Of a stretch of 64,000 bases of DNA, positions 53,712-62,165 are shown one piece after another. The stretch covers positions 62,001 through 126,000 of the forward strand of contig DASUHB010000069.1 in assembly GCA_036273715.1 (NCBI GenBank), written 5' to 3'. Positions within the stretch are counted from its first letter, which is position 1, and every line of letters starts with the position of its first letter. The position numbers and the translations under genes were made by a program. Below the pieces are notes generated by a model that did not search any database, had not been told where the DNA came from, and was given only the letters and a program-made list of their open reading frames with translations. This DNA comes from Gemmatimonadaceae bacterium. GTDB lineage: Bacteria; Gemmatimonadota; Gemmatimonadetes; Gemmatimonadales; Gemmatimonadaceae.

Positions 53712-54707
53712 ATGCCCGATTTCATCCCCGGCGCGCGCGACGCCCTCGAGCGGCTGCGCGCGCTTCCTGCCCTTCCGCTCATCACCGAACCGACGCCGAT
53801 TCAGGAGATGACACGGCTGCGTTCCGCTCTCGGCGGCGGACCGCGACTGGTCGTCAAGCGCGACGATGCGATTCCGTTCGGGTTCGGCGGCAACAAGGTG
53901 CGAAAGCTCGCGTACGTCGTTGCCGGAGCGGTCGCGTCCGGCGCCGACGCGCTGGTCACCAGCGGCGGCGTGCAGTCGAACCACGCGCGCGTCACGGCGG
54001 CGGTCGCGGCGACGCTCGGCATGCCATGCGTGATCGTCGCGAACGGCGTACGGCAGGAGCGACCGACCGCCAACGCGTTTCTCGACGTGCTGCTCGGCGC
54101 GGAGGTCCGATACGTAGGCTCGCGTGAAGCGAGGGCGGCGGCGGTCGAGGACGTCGCGGCGGAATTGCGGCTGCAGGGGCGGACGCCGGCCGCCATTCCT
54201 CTTGGCGCCTCGACTCCGTTAGGCGCGCTCGGCTTCGTCCGGGCGGTGGGCGAAATGCTGGAGCAGGGTCCGGCGCCCGACGTGATCGTTCACGCGAGCT
54301 CATCGGCCGGCACGCAGGCGGGTCTGCTCGCCGGATGTGCGCTCCACGGCATGCCGACGCGTGTGGTCGGCGTGAGCCCGGACGACCCATCGGCGTCGAT
54401 CGCGGGCCGGATTCGCGAGGTGTTGCGCGGCATGGGGTATTTGTTAGGCATCGACGGCGCGGCCGTCGCCGAGGCGCAGCCCATCGTCGTGGACGACACG
54501 TTCATCGGCGGCGGCTACGGCGTGCCGAGCGATGCGTCGCGCGAGGCGCAGCGTCTGGCCGCGCAGCGCGAGGCCATGTTCGTGGACAACACCTACACCG
54601 CCAAGGCGCTGGCCGCCCTCATTGCCTCAGTGCGATCGGGCCGCATCCCGCGGGACGCGACGGTGATGTTCTGGCACACCGGCGGCCAGGTGGGCATCTT
54701 CGCCTAA
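53712..54707 (+). CDS. D-cysteine desulfhydrase / ACC deaminase-family PLP enzyme
   Basis: 331 residues from ATG 53712. Fold-type II PLP enzyme with Lys62 in GFGGNKVRKLAYVVAGA as the Schiff-base residue, SGGVQSNHARVTAAVAATLGM, SSSAGTQAGLLAGCALHG (phosphate site) and VDNTYTAKALAALI near the end. The GGNKxRKL and SNHxR patterns match D-cysteine desulfhydrases, which release sulfide, pyruvate and ammonia; ACC deaminase is the alternative. The stop TAA lies within a GCCTAAC word. Cytoplasmic, monocistronic. Confidence 0.88.
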   Translation: MPDFIPGARDALERLRALPALPLITEPTPIQEMTRLRSALGGGPRLVVKRDDAIPFGFGGNKVRKLAYVVAGAVASGADALVTSGGVQSNHARVTAAVAATLGMPCVIVANGVRQERPTANAFLDVLLGAEVRYVGSREARAAAVEDVAAELRLQGRTPAAIPLGASTPLGALGFVRAVGEMLEQGPAPDVIVHASSSAGTQAGLLAGCALHGMPTRVVGVSPDDPSASIAGRIREVLRGMGYLLGIDGAAVAEAQPIVVDDTFIGGGYGVPSDASREAQRLAAQREAMFVDNTYTAKALAALIASVRSGRIPRDATVMFWHTGGQVGIFA

Positions 54708-54744
54708 CGGCGAAGCGCCGCACCCGGACGCGGCGGGGTATCGG

Positions 54745-55239
54745 TCAGCGGCGGTGGCGTGCGCGCGTGCGCGCGGCCTTGCGCGCCGCCGCCGAACGGC
54801 CGGAGGCGCCTTTCGTCCGCGACGCCTGGCGCGCCGAGGCCGAGCGCTCGGACGCGGTGCGGCGGCGCGCGCTGGTGCGCGCCTGCTTGGAAAGCGAACG
54901 GCGCGATGCCGCCTTGTGCCCTTCCCGTCGCAATGCACCGCGCACGGCGCGCGACCGGGTGCTCGACGTCTTCCGACGGCGCTTCCGACCCTTGGACAGG
55001 TCGCGCTTCGCCTGCTTCTTCGTGCGCTTCGAGGACCGCTTGCTCGCCGGCAGCTTCACGCCGGCGCGGCGCGCCTTCGAGAGTCCGATGGCGATCGCCT
55101 GCTTGGTGGACCGTGCGCCGTGTTTGCCCTCGCGCACGTGCTCCATCTCTTCGCGAACGAACTCGCCGGCCTGCGTCGACGGCGACTTGCCTTCCCGCGC
55201 ATCTTCGTGCGCGCGCTCGATCGTTTCTCTGTCCGGCAT
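54745..55239 (-). CDS. DUF6496 protein with very basic C-terminal tail
   Basis: 164 residues from ATG 55239 (GGAGG 5-6 nt upstream). The first 65 residues form a conserved block: RETIERAHEDAREGKSPSTQAGEFVREEMEHVREGKHGARSTKQAIAIGLSKARRAGVKLP, seen in DUF6496. The remaining 100 residues are almost only Arg, Lys, Ser, Ala and Thr, similar to histone H1 or AlgP-type tails, so binding to DNA or RNA is likely. Its repetitive composition also gives long spurious frames on the other strand. Role unknown. Confidence 0.8.
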   Translation of the reverse strand: MPDRETIERAHEDAREGKSPSTQAGEFVREEMEHVREGKHGARSTKQAIAIGLSKARRAGVKLPASKRSSKRTKKQAKRDLSKGRKRRRKTSSTRSRAVRGALRREGHKAASRRSLSKQARTSARRRTASERSASARQASRTKGASGRSAAARKAARTRARHRR

Positions 55240-55378
55240 CCTGACCTCCATCCGACTGGTCAGCGTTCCGCTCGCCGCGTGACGACGAGCCCGAGTGACA
55301 TACGTCGAGCGGCGTCGCATAACACGGACCACACCGCCCGACGAGCGGGACGCGAGAGTCGGACGTCGGTTCAGTCGA

Positions 55379-57445
55379 TTACCGCGGATTCTTCCCTTTC
55401 GCCGGTTTGTTGGCCGGCTTCGCCGGCGCGCGCGCCGGTTTCGGCGCAGGCGGCAGCTTGCTCTTTCCCTCGGCCGCGGCCTGCTGATAGCGGGCGGACA
55501 GATCGCGGTGCTCCGAGTCCTGACGCGCCGTCAACTCGGGGACGGACTCGCCTTTGGGCGGCTTCGCGAACTCCTGCGCGTGGCGCTGCTCCATCTGCTG
55601 CTGCGCCTTCTGGTAGGCCTGATCCAGCTGTGTGCGCGCGGCGGTCGCGTTCTTCCCGTTAGGCGGCGGCGGAGATCCGGGCGGCAGGCGCACGGGCCGC
55701 GGCGTGGGCTCGGGCGCGACCCGGGCCGCCGGTGTGTTAGGCGCCGGCTTCCCGGCCACCGGCGGCCGCGTGATGGTCACGCGCGCCGGCGGAAGCTCGG
55801 TGGCCGGACGCGTCGGCGGCAAGCCGCTGCGCGCGGGCTTGAGTCCCGCGCCGCCCGGCAGCACCTTGAGGGCCGGCCGGTCGCGGACCTGGCTCGCCGC
55901 AACCGGCGCCTGCCGGCGCAGCGTGGTCAGCTCGGTGTGCGTGAGCGGACGGCCGCCCGTGGCGGCGAGCTGACGCTGCTGAACGGCGAACGGAACCGGT
56001 GCGGGCGGCGGCGCATGCACCGCGAGCACCGGACGTCGCTCGAGCTTCGCCGGCGGGAACGCGGCGCGACGGCCCGCTGCTTCCTGGCCGATGAGGCTCA
56101 CACGCGTTGGAACCACGGGCGCCCGCTCGATGACCGACACGCGCGACACGTCCTGCGGCGCCACGCGCACCACCGAGCGCCCAACCGGCCGTCCATTCAC
56201 GAACGTCTGCTGCGACACCACGGTCACCGCGTTCGTGACCGTGCGGTTTCGATAGTTGACGTTGGTCACGTTGACGTTCGTGATGTTGATGTTGGTCACG
56301 TTCACGTTGGTCACGTTCACGCGGCGCAGATACACGGGACTCACCGTGTAGGGCGGCCGGTAGACTTCTTCGGGCGCGAGCGGGAACCACCCGACGCCGC
56401 CTCCCGGTCCGAATTGCGCCGACACCGCGAAGCCGCTGCCGCCGACGAACGCGACTAACGCAGGAGCGAAGACGGGCGGCGCCACCGTGCGTCCCGGGCA
56501 CCATCCCCATCGATTGTTGATGTACGCCCAGCGCCCGTAGTGGAACGGCGCCCAGCCCCAGGGCGCATCGTCCACCCAGGTCCATCCCCAGCGACCGACC
56601 CACACCCAGTGCCCGTAGCGATACGGCGCCCAACCGGCGACGACGGTGCGCGGATACCAGACCGGACCATACGTCGCATTCTGCGACCAGCTTCCTTCGT
56701 CGTTGAGGTCGGCGGTGCCCGGCATGTACGGCGACACGTATTGCGACGCCGCGGCCGCCGCGGCGTCGATCCGCGCATCTCGCGACCGCGACCACTGGTC
56801 AAAGTCATCGGGCGAGCCGATGTCGGCGAGGTTGTAGGTGGCCGTGCTGTCGCCCTGGACCGTCGCCACTTGTCCGGCGTCGACGGCGAACGACGAGCCG
56901 CCGGCCGAGACGTTGGCGGAACCGGAAAACACCGAAATCGACGTCGTCTGGCCGTCCGGCGTGACGTCGACGCGATATTCGCCCACCGTCGCCATCTGGA
57001 CGGCTGCGTTAGGCGCGTCGATCTCGTCGGTTTCGCCGTTGGCGAGCGAGCGGAGTCTCAGGATGGCCGAGCCCTGCGGAACGCTGAACTGGAGCGCCGC
57101 ATCGTCCAGCCGTTCGACGTCGAGCTCGGTTTGCTGGTCGAGGCGCACTTCGGCGGACCCGATCTCGATGCCGACCCGCCCGTTGGTATCGGCCCAGAGT
57201 GCGTCGCCGGTGGTGACGGGGCTGTTGGGCACGGCGACTGCCCAGGCCGTGTCGCCGCCGGCGCGGAACGACACCGTGCCGGTGAGATAGGCGAGGCGCC
57301 CGACGCGGCCCGGCGGATCGCCGGTCGCAGCGCCGGGTCTCGCCGGAGGTTGGGCAACCTGTGCGGCCACCGGGGCGACCGACGTTAGGATCATTGCAAC
57401 CGCCAGCGTCAGCGATCGCGAGCGCTGCAACGAGTGCATCGACAT
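55379..57445 (-). CDS. Second exported FecR-domain / DUF6600-type protein with VTN repeats
   Basis: 688 residues from ATG 57445 (ATG 57439 also possible). Same architecture as the gene at 7282-9378: signal peptide, FecR-like beta domain (about 40-195; GRLAYLTGTVSFRAGGDTAWAV), Trp/Tyr-rich DUF6600-like units (YRYGHWVWVGRWGWTWVDD, PFHYGRWAYINNRWGW) near 260-305, an Asn/Val/Thr repeat (NVTNVNVTNINITNVNVTN, near 355-380), a Pro/Arg/Val-rich section and a final helical Gln/Lys-rich tail (EQRHAQEFAKPPKGES). Probably periplasmic or surface scaffold. Two copies in 64 kb suggest that this family matters for the cell envelope. Confidence 0.8.
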   Translation of the reverse strand: MSMHSLQRSRSLTLAVAMILTSVAPVAAQVAQPPARPGAATGDPPGRVGRLAYLTGTVSFRAGGDTAWAVAVPNSPVTTGDALWADTNGRVGIEIGSAEVRLDQQTELDVERLDDAALQFSVPQGSAILRLRSLANGETDEIDAPNAAVQMATVGEYRVDVTPDGQTTSISVFSGSANVSAGGSSFAVDAGQVATVQGDSTATYNLADIGSPDDFDQWSRSRDARIDAAAAAASQYVSPYMPGTADLNDEGSWSQNATYGPVWYPRTVVAGWAPYRYGHWVWVGRWGWTWVDDAPWGWAPFHYGRWAYINNRWGWCPGRTVAPPVFAPALVAFVGGSGFAVSAQFGPGGGVGWFPLAPEEVYRPPYTVSPVYLRRVNVTNVNVTNINITNVNVTNVNYRNRTVTNAVTVVSQQTFVNGRPVGRSVVRVAPQDVSRVSVIERAPVVPTRVSLIGQEAAGRRAAFPPAKLERRPVLAVHAPPPAPVPFAVQQRQLAATGGRPLTHTELTTLRRQAPVAASQVRDRPALKVLPGGAGLKPARSGLPPTRPATELPPARVTITRPPVAGKPAPNTPAARVAPEPTPRPVRLPPGSPPPPNGKNATAARTQLDQAYQKAQQQMEQRHAQEFAKPPKGESVPELTARQDSEHRDLSARYQQAAAEGKSKLPPAPKPARAPAKPANKPAKGKNPR

Positions 57446-57526
57446 GGATGCGAGCCTCTGCTCGTGAAGGTGGTGTTCCATTCCGAGTCGCGCCTAAAGA
57501 TGCGCGCGCGACCACGGGGCCGCGAG

Positions 57527-58597
57527 TCACTTCCGATGCGTCACGGCACGGCTCGCCTGCTTGTGTTGGGCACTGGCGAGGTCAGGCATGAACACGACGA
57601 GTCCATCGGCCGCCGTGTTACGCGAATACCCCGCGACGAGCTGCGTGTTGTACTGGTCGATGCTGAATTGGAAGGCGTTGCCGGGATCGAGGTCGATGAT
57701 TTCCATGTCGGCATCGACCATGTAGAGCTTGCCGAAATGGAGCGTCCCGCCCCGGAAGTACATGTAGTTGCGCGCGGGCTCGGGCGGGTGGAGCGCGGGA
57801 GCCGCCGGCGGCGTCGAACCGCCGAAGACCTGGACGACCTCGTTAGGCTCGATGCGGACGGCGGTGACGTGTCCCTCGATGGCGGGCGGCGGCAGGAGCT
57901 GCACCGGGTTCAGCAGCAGGTCGTTGCCCTGGACGCTCACGCCATGGGCGTGCTGCACGTCGAGCAGCTTCTGCAGGGTGATGCCTAACGCTTTCATGAG
58001 CCCGCGGCCGTTGACCGAAAAGATCTTGATCGCTACGGGGTGTACGCGGATCAAGCCCTCGGGCGTCATCGACATCTCGGCCGTGATCCGAAACGGAATG
58101 TCGACCACTTTGTGCAGCGTGCCCTCCTGCACCAGCTTGCCGCTGTCGGTGGAGAACTTGAGGTGGCGCAACGGCGCGCCGCGGTAGGCGAACACCCACC
58201 CGTTCATCAGGCTGTCGAGGCTTTCCATACTCAGTCCGACTTCCGCCGATGCGATGTCGATCACGAACGAGGTCTTGTCGTCGAACCCGATGGGCGCGCC
58301 GTGCTGTTTGCTGTGCAGCGCGCCGCGCAGCCTCGTGATGTCGAGGGTGATGCCGTGGCCGATCTGGAAGTCGACGTTGCGGAATTGCGCTTGCGTGCCG
58401 GCATCCGGCGTATGGTCCGCGACGGACGGCGGCGTTTCGTTAGGAACCGTATCGATGCGCGGCGCGACCGCAGCGCGGCTCGCGACTGGCGTGCGCGCGA
58501 TCGCGACGGCGCTCGCCGCGCCGGCGAGGAGCAGGAGCACCAACCACGGACGGCGGGTGCGCGAACGTCGGCGAAGACGCGTCGATGGAGACACCAT
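57527..58597 (-). CDS. Exported hypothetical protein
   Basis: 356 residues from ATG 58597; longer starts exist without support. One hydrophobic segment (PWLVLLLLAGAASAVAIA) follows an Arg-rich start, so it is a signal peptide or anchor. The mature part has strand-rich blocks: VDFQIGHGITLDITRLRGALHSKQHGAPIGFDDKTSFVIDIASAEVGLS, RHLKFSTDSGKLVQEGTLHKVVDIPF and FRGGTLHFGKLYMVDADMEIIDLDP. I do not recognise a family. Lies just upstream (same strand) of the FecR/DUF6600 gene, 81 bp away, so possibly one operon. Confidence 0.68.
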   Translation of the reverse strand: MVSPSTRLRRRSRTRRPWLVLLLLAGAASAVAIARTPVASRAAVAPRIDTVPNETPPSVADHTPDAGTQAQFRNVDFQIGHGITLDITRLRGALHSKQHGAPIGFDDKTSFVIDIASAEVGLSMESLDSLMNGWVFAYRGAPLRHLKFSTDSGKLVQEGTLHKVVDIPFRITAEMSMTPEGLIRVHPVAIKIFSVNGRGLMKALGITLQKLLDVQHAHGVSVQGNDLLLNPVQLLPPPAIEGHVTAVRIEPNEVVQVFGGSTPPAAPALHPPEPARNYMYFRGGTLHFGKLYMVDADMEIIDLDPGNAFQFSIDQYNTQLVAGYSRNTAADGLVVFMPDLASAQHKQASRAVTHRK

Positions 58598-58688
58598 GAC
58601 CCGACGCTCCGGCAAGCACCGCGCCGGATCGCCATTACCCGGACGCGCACGGCGCAACCTGGAACGGAGCTTGATTCCGTCTCACGGC

Positions 58689-59015
58689 ATGCCGCGCGCG
58701 CGACGCAAACGCTCACCCTCGAATCCGAGACGCCGACCCGCGAATAAGCGCTGGTCGGGCTACGTCACCAAGCACAGCAATGCGCTCGATCTGGATCGCA
58801 GCGTCTTCACCTGGAAGGATCCCCATCGCATCGCGCGATCGCTCAAACGCTCGGCCGACCGGAGCCATCGTCGCAAGAGCGATCCGTACCGCTCGGCGAT
58901 GTCGATGCTGACGTTTTACATCAATCGGGCGGGCAAGAATCTGGGAGCGCGCCAGAAGGGTGTGCTCGAACGGGCGAAGACCGAGTTGCGCAAGTTGTAC
59001 AAGCGACCGGCGTAG
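58689..59015 (+). CDS. DUF3175 family protein
   Basis: 108 residues from ATG 58689; an upstream in-frame ATG at 58596 would add an unconserved, basic leader and overlap the divergent gene's start. The block KRWSGYVTKHSNALDLDRSVFTWKDPHRIARSLKRSADRSHRRKSDPYRSAMSMLTFYINRAGKNL is typical of DUF3175. Basic, no signal peptide. Function unknown; DUF3175 genes are often found near stress genes. Confidence 0.88.
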   Translation: MPRARRKRSPSNPRRRPANKRWSGYVTKHSNALDLDRSVFTWKDPHRIARSLKRSADRSHRRKSDPYRSAMSMLTFYINRAGKNLGARQKGVLERAKTELRKLYKRPA

Positions 59016-59053
59016 GACGGCGCCGGCGTCATCGCGTTGAGGGCGATGGCGTC

Positions 59054-59074
59054 TCGCGGCGGGCCGCGCCGCGA
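59054..59074. terminator. GC hairpin between convergent DUF3175 and lipoprotein genes
   Basis: TCGCGGCG and CGCCGCGA pair perfectly over a 5-nt loop, immediately before the lipoprotein stop (59078). A second weaker pair (CATCGC/GCGATG) precedes it. Probably serves both strands. Confidence 0.5.
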
Positions 59075-59077
59075 TGC

Positions 59078-59755
59078 CTAACCGCCTGACTGCCCCTCGA
59101 TGCGCACGCCCTTGATCGGTTGCGACGGGAGCGAGAAGGCGGCGCCGTTGAACGTGCCGGCAGCCGATGCCGTCGTCGTTTCGAGCTCGCACGAAATACC
59201 CGGCGGCACCGAGATGTCCGGGGGCAGATGACCGAGGAGCGAGGCGCATGCTCCGTTAGGCGGCTGCGCGGTGGCCGACGCGCCGGTGCCCGCGGATCCC
59301 GCCACGACCGATCCGGCCGTCATCACGAGGCCGCTCGCCTGGTGAAAAATCTGCAGCGTCACGAGTGTGTCGGCATCGCCGCCGCGCCAGCCGATGATCG
59401 TGAACGCCGAATCCGCTGGATTCCCCTCGATGTCATCGGTTACTTCGAACGCGGCGACGCTCGAGTAGGTGACCGTCTGCCCGTTCGTCGTCAGCTGGAC
59501 GTCGTGCACGGGTGCGCCGAGCGCGAGCAGCGTGATCGCGCCGGCGAGCTGCGTGCGGCGCTCCGACTCGCTATCGGGGCTCGAGGATGCACGGAGCGAA
59601 TCGAAGTGCGCCATGAGCGCGATGTTCTGATTCTGCTGCGGCGCCGTGGAATCGCTTGAGCAGGCGGCGGCGAGCGCAACGCACACGACACTCGCAACGA
59701 GCGGCCGGGTTGGAACGCGATGCGCGAACAGCGGCCGAAAATTCCGAATCAGCAT
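59078..59755 (-). CDS. Hypothetical lipoprotein
   Basis: 225 residues from ATG 59755. Signal peptide with lipobox (VVCVALAAACSSDST), modification expected at the Cys before SSDS. The mature part has one all-beta-looking region (VQLTTNGQTVTYSSVAAFEVTDDIEGNPADSAFTIIGWRGGDADTLVTLQIFH). A Cys pair (NGACASLL, GISCELE) may form a disulfide. Family not recognised. The stop TAG is within a GGTTAGGC word. Confidence 0.7.
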   Translation of the reverse strand: MLIRNFRPLFAHRVPTRPLVASVVCVALAAACSSDSTAPQQNQNIALMAHFDSLRASSSPDSESERRTQLAGAITLLALGAPVHDVQLTTNGQTVTYSSVAAFEVTDDIEGNPADSAFTIIGWRGGDADTLVTLQIFHQASGLVMTAGSVVAGSAGTGASATAQPPNGACASLLGHLPPDISVPPGISCELETTTASAAGTFNGAAFSLPSQPIKGVRIEGQSGG

Positions 59756-59914
59756 GGGCACGTCTCGTGTGGCGGAGTCCAGGAGCTGCCGGTGGTCCCG
59801 TATCGAGCGGCATACCCCGCCTTCGCCCACCGGTTCCCTGCTCCGGCTTCCCGACCGGCGCCGGCGGCACGAAGCGATGTTCCGCGGGCACGACGGCCTC
59901 GCGTTAGGCGCACG

Positions 59915-60877
59915 TCACGACGGCACGCCGCCCTCGAGGATCGTGATCAGCTTGGCCAGATCGAGGCTGCCGCCCGACACCACACAGACGACGTGGTCGC
60001 CGGCGGCCTGTCCGGTCATCGCCGCCGCCACCGAGGTCGCGCCGGCGCCCTCGGCGATCACGTGCGCGCGTTCGGCGAGAAAGCGCACCGCCAGCGCCAC
60101 GTCGTCGACCGAGCTGACGAGACTGCCGCCTAACAAGGTGCTCGCCAGCGGCCACATCTCCTCGAGCAGGCTCCCGATGCCGATGCCGTCCACGAAGCTC
60201 GGCGTCCGAGTCACGGTGGTCGGTTTGCCGGCGCGCAGCGACGCCGACAGCGGTGCGGCCGTCGCGACCTCGCACGCAAACACGCGCGCCGAGGACCCGC
60301 GCGCCCGCAGACCCAGCGCAATGCCGCACGCCAGACCGCCGCCGCCGAACGGCACCAGCACCGTGTCCGTGTCCGGCGCGTCGTCGAGAATTTCGGCGGC
60401 AATGGTCGCGTTGCCGGCGATCACGTCGGGGTCGGACACCGGGTGCACGAACAGTCCGTCCATGCCCGGATACGTGCGTTCGACCATCACCTGCCACCAG
60501 CGATCGAGCGGGACGGGAACGACCGTGGCTCCCAACCGCTCGACGGCCGAGATCTTGGCGGCCGGCGCGTGCTCGGGCACGATCACCGTGCATGGAACGC
60601 CCACGGCGCGCGCACACCAGGCGACGCCCTGCGCCATGTTGCCCGCGCTGGCGGTGTACACGCCGTGCGCCAATCGGTCGCGCGAAGCGGCCGTGATGGC
60701 GGAGCCGGCGCCGCGAATCTTGAACGAGCCGACGGGCTGCAGCGTCTCGAGCTTGAGGTGAATCGGACGCGTTCGGTTAGGCAGCTCGAGAGGCACCAGC
60801 GGCGTGCGGACCGCGATCCCGCGCAAGCGGCCGCGCGCGGCCTCGATCGCGTCGGGTGACGCAGCCAGCGGGTTCAA
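59915..60877 (-). CDS. Threonine/serine dehydratase-type PLP enzyme
   Basis: 320 residues from TTG 60877, which overlaps the PEBP stop by 4 bp (TTGA). Fold-type II: Lys53 in PVGSFKIRGA forms the Schiff base, TASAGNMAQGVAWCARAVGVPCTVIVPEHAP is the substrate loop, GGGGLACGIALGLRA binds PLP phosphate, and VVSGGSLDLAKL closes the domain. The length lacks the regulatory ACT domains of biosynthetic IlvA, so it is a catabolic threonine ammonia-lyase or serine racemase-like enzyme. Translationally coupled to the PEBP gene upstream. Confidence 0.88.
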   Translation of the reverse strand: MNPLAASPDAIEAARGRLRGIAVRTPLVPLELPNRTRPIHLKLETLQPVGSFKIRGAGSAITAASRDRLAHGVYTASAGNMAQGVAWCARAVGVPCTVIVPEHAPAAKISAVERLGATVVPVPLDRWWQVMVERTYPGMDGLFVHPVSDPDVIAGNATIAAEILDDAPDTDTVLVPFGGGGLACGIALGLRARGSSARVFACEVATAAPLSASLRAGKPTTVTRTPSFVDGIGIGSLLEEMWPLASTLLGGSLVSSVDDVALAVRFLAERAHVIAEGAGATSVAAAMTGQAAGDHVVCVVSGGSLDLAKLITILEGGVPS

Positions 60878-61497
60878 CGAGACGCGCCCGGCGCGACCTG
60901 GCCCAGGCCGATCACTTCGCCGCTCGCCAGCACGTGTCCCTTCATTGCGATGGTGAGCGAGGCATAGTTGGCCAGCGCGTCATCGGGAAGCGTCCGGTCT
61001 AACGCAAAGACCTGGAAATGGTACCGGTGCTTGGGGCCGGCCGGCGTGTGCGGGCCCATGTACGACTGGTCGGTTCCGCGAATGTTCGGGCCGTACTTCG
61101 CGCCCTCGGGCGGTGCTTTCATTCCAGGCGCCAGGCTCGTGACGGACGAGGGGATGTTCACCATGCTCCAGTGGAAGATCGGCGCGCCGTCGTGCATGGC
61201 ATCGCCATCCTGCATGATGATCGCGTACGACTTGGTGCCCGCCGGCCCGGCGCTCCACGAGAGTCCGGGAAAGATGTTGCCCTGGTACTGCGTGTTCTCG
61301 AACGGGATATCGCCGCCGGGCGCAAAGGCCGGCGTGTTCACCGTGAGCTTCGCACCGTCCTTGGCCGGGAGATTGGCGAGCGCGAGTTGCGACGCGCCAG
61401 GCTCGGTGGCGGTAGGCGCGCCCTGCGCGCATAGCGGGGCAGCACCGCTCACGATGAGCAGCGATGCCAACACGGCAGTAGTCGCACGTGCGATCAT
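60874..61497 (-). CDS. PEBP (YbhB/YbcL) family protein, exported
   Basis: 207 residues from ATG 61497, with AGGA-containing leader. Signal peptide to about 25 (AAPLCAQ). Phosphatidylethanolamine-binding-protein fold: LSWSAGPAGTKSYAIIMQDGDAMHDGAPIFHWSMVNIPSSVTSL holds the DPD/H...H ligand-site equivalents, and HRYHFQVFALDRTLPD is the second conserved strand pair. Function of bacterial PEBPs is unclear. Its stop overlaps the dehydratase start. Confidence 0.9.
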   Translation of the reverse strand: MIARATTAVLASLLIVSGAAPLCAQGAPTATEPGASQLALANLPAKDGAKLTVNTPAFAPGGDIPFENTQYQGNIFPGLSWSAGPAGTKSYAIIMQDGDAMHDGAPIFHWSMVNIPSSVTSLAPGMKAPPEGAKYGPNIRGTDQSYMGPHTPAGPKHRYHFQVFALDRTLPDDALANYASLTIAMKGHVLASGEVIGLGQVAPGASR

Positions 61498-61539
61498 GGT
61501 CCTATCCTGGTCAAAAGGTCGCGGATGATGCCTAACGCT

Positions 61540-62124
61540 CTACTTTGGCACGGCACCGTAGCGGCCGATGGCATCGGCCGTCATCGTAATTACGTCGATG
61601 TGCAGCGGAATGGGCGTGAGCGGTTTGTTCGTCGAGTCGGTGGGCTGGCTCACGATGGCCTCGACCACATCCATTCCCTTGAAGACTTGTCCATACACCG
61701 TGTAGTGATGGTCGAGCTTGGGCAGGCCGGACTTGTTGGCGACGATATAGAACTGGCACCCCGCGGACAGTTGCTGCGGGTTGTCGTCGCGGCCTGCGCC
61801 GACGGCGCCGTAAACGTGTCGCAGGCTGTCACGGAACTCCGGTGCCAGCAGGTACGGCGAGTGTGAAAACCCTTCCGGGGTATCGGGACAGCCGCCTTGC
61901 GCCACGAAATTCTTGATGACGCGATTGAACGTCAGCGTGTCCCAGTAGTGCTCGCCGGCGAGCTTGATGAAGCTCTCCTTGTGGTGCGGCGTCTGGTCGT
62001 AGAGCACGAACAGAATTTCGCCCAGCCGCGTTTCGATGCGGCCCACCTGATACGTCTTGTCGGCCCGCGGCGTCGCCGAGAGCAAGGGCGCGGCGAGGAG
62101 CAACGTGGAGAAGAGTCGGCGCAT
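61540..62124 (-). CDS. Exported peptidyl-prolyl cis-trans isomerase (cyclophilin type)
   Basis: 194 residues from ATG 62124. Short signal peptide (LFSTLLLAAPLLSATPRA). Cyclophilin core: RIETRLGEILFVLYDQTPHHKESFIKLAGEHYWDTLTFNRVIKNFVAQGGCPD, where FxRVIxxFxxQGG is the active-site signature, then GCQFYIVANKSGLPKLDHHYTVYGQVFKGMDVVEAI. Catalyses proline isomerisation during folding of exported proteins, presumably in the periplasm. 41 bp downstream of the RND pump gene, on the same strand. Confidence 0.93.
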   Translation of the reverse strand: MRRLFSTLLLAAPLLSATPRADKTYQVGRIETRLGEILFVLYDQTPHHKESFIKLAGEHYWDTLTFNRVIKNFVAQGGCPDTPEGFSHSPYLLAPEFRDSLRHVYGAVGAGRDDNPQQLSAGCQFYIVANKSGLPKLDHHYTVYGQVFKGMDVVEAIVSQPTDSTNKPLTPIPLHIDVITMTADAIGRYGAVPK

Positions 62125-62165
62125 GGATCAAACTTGACATGAGACGGTGCGGACCGACAGAGGGA

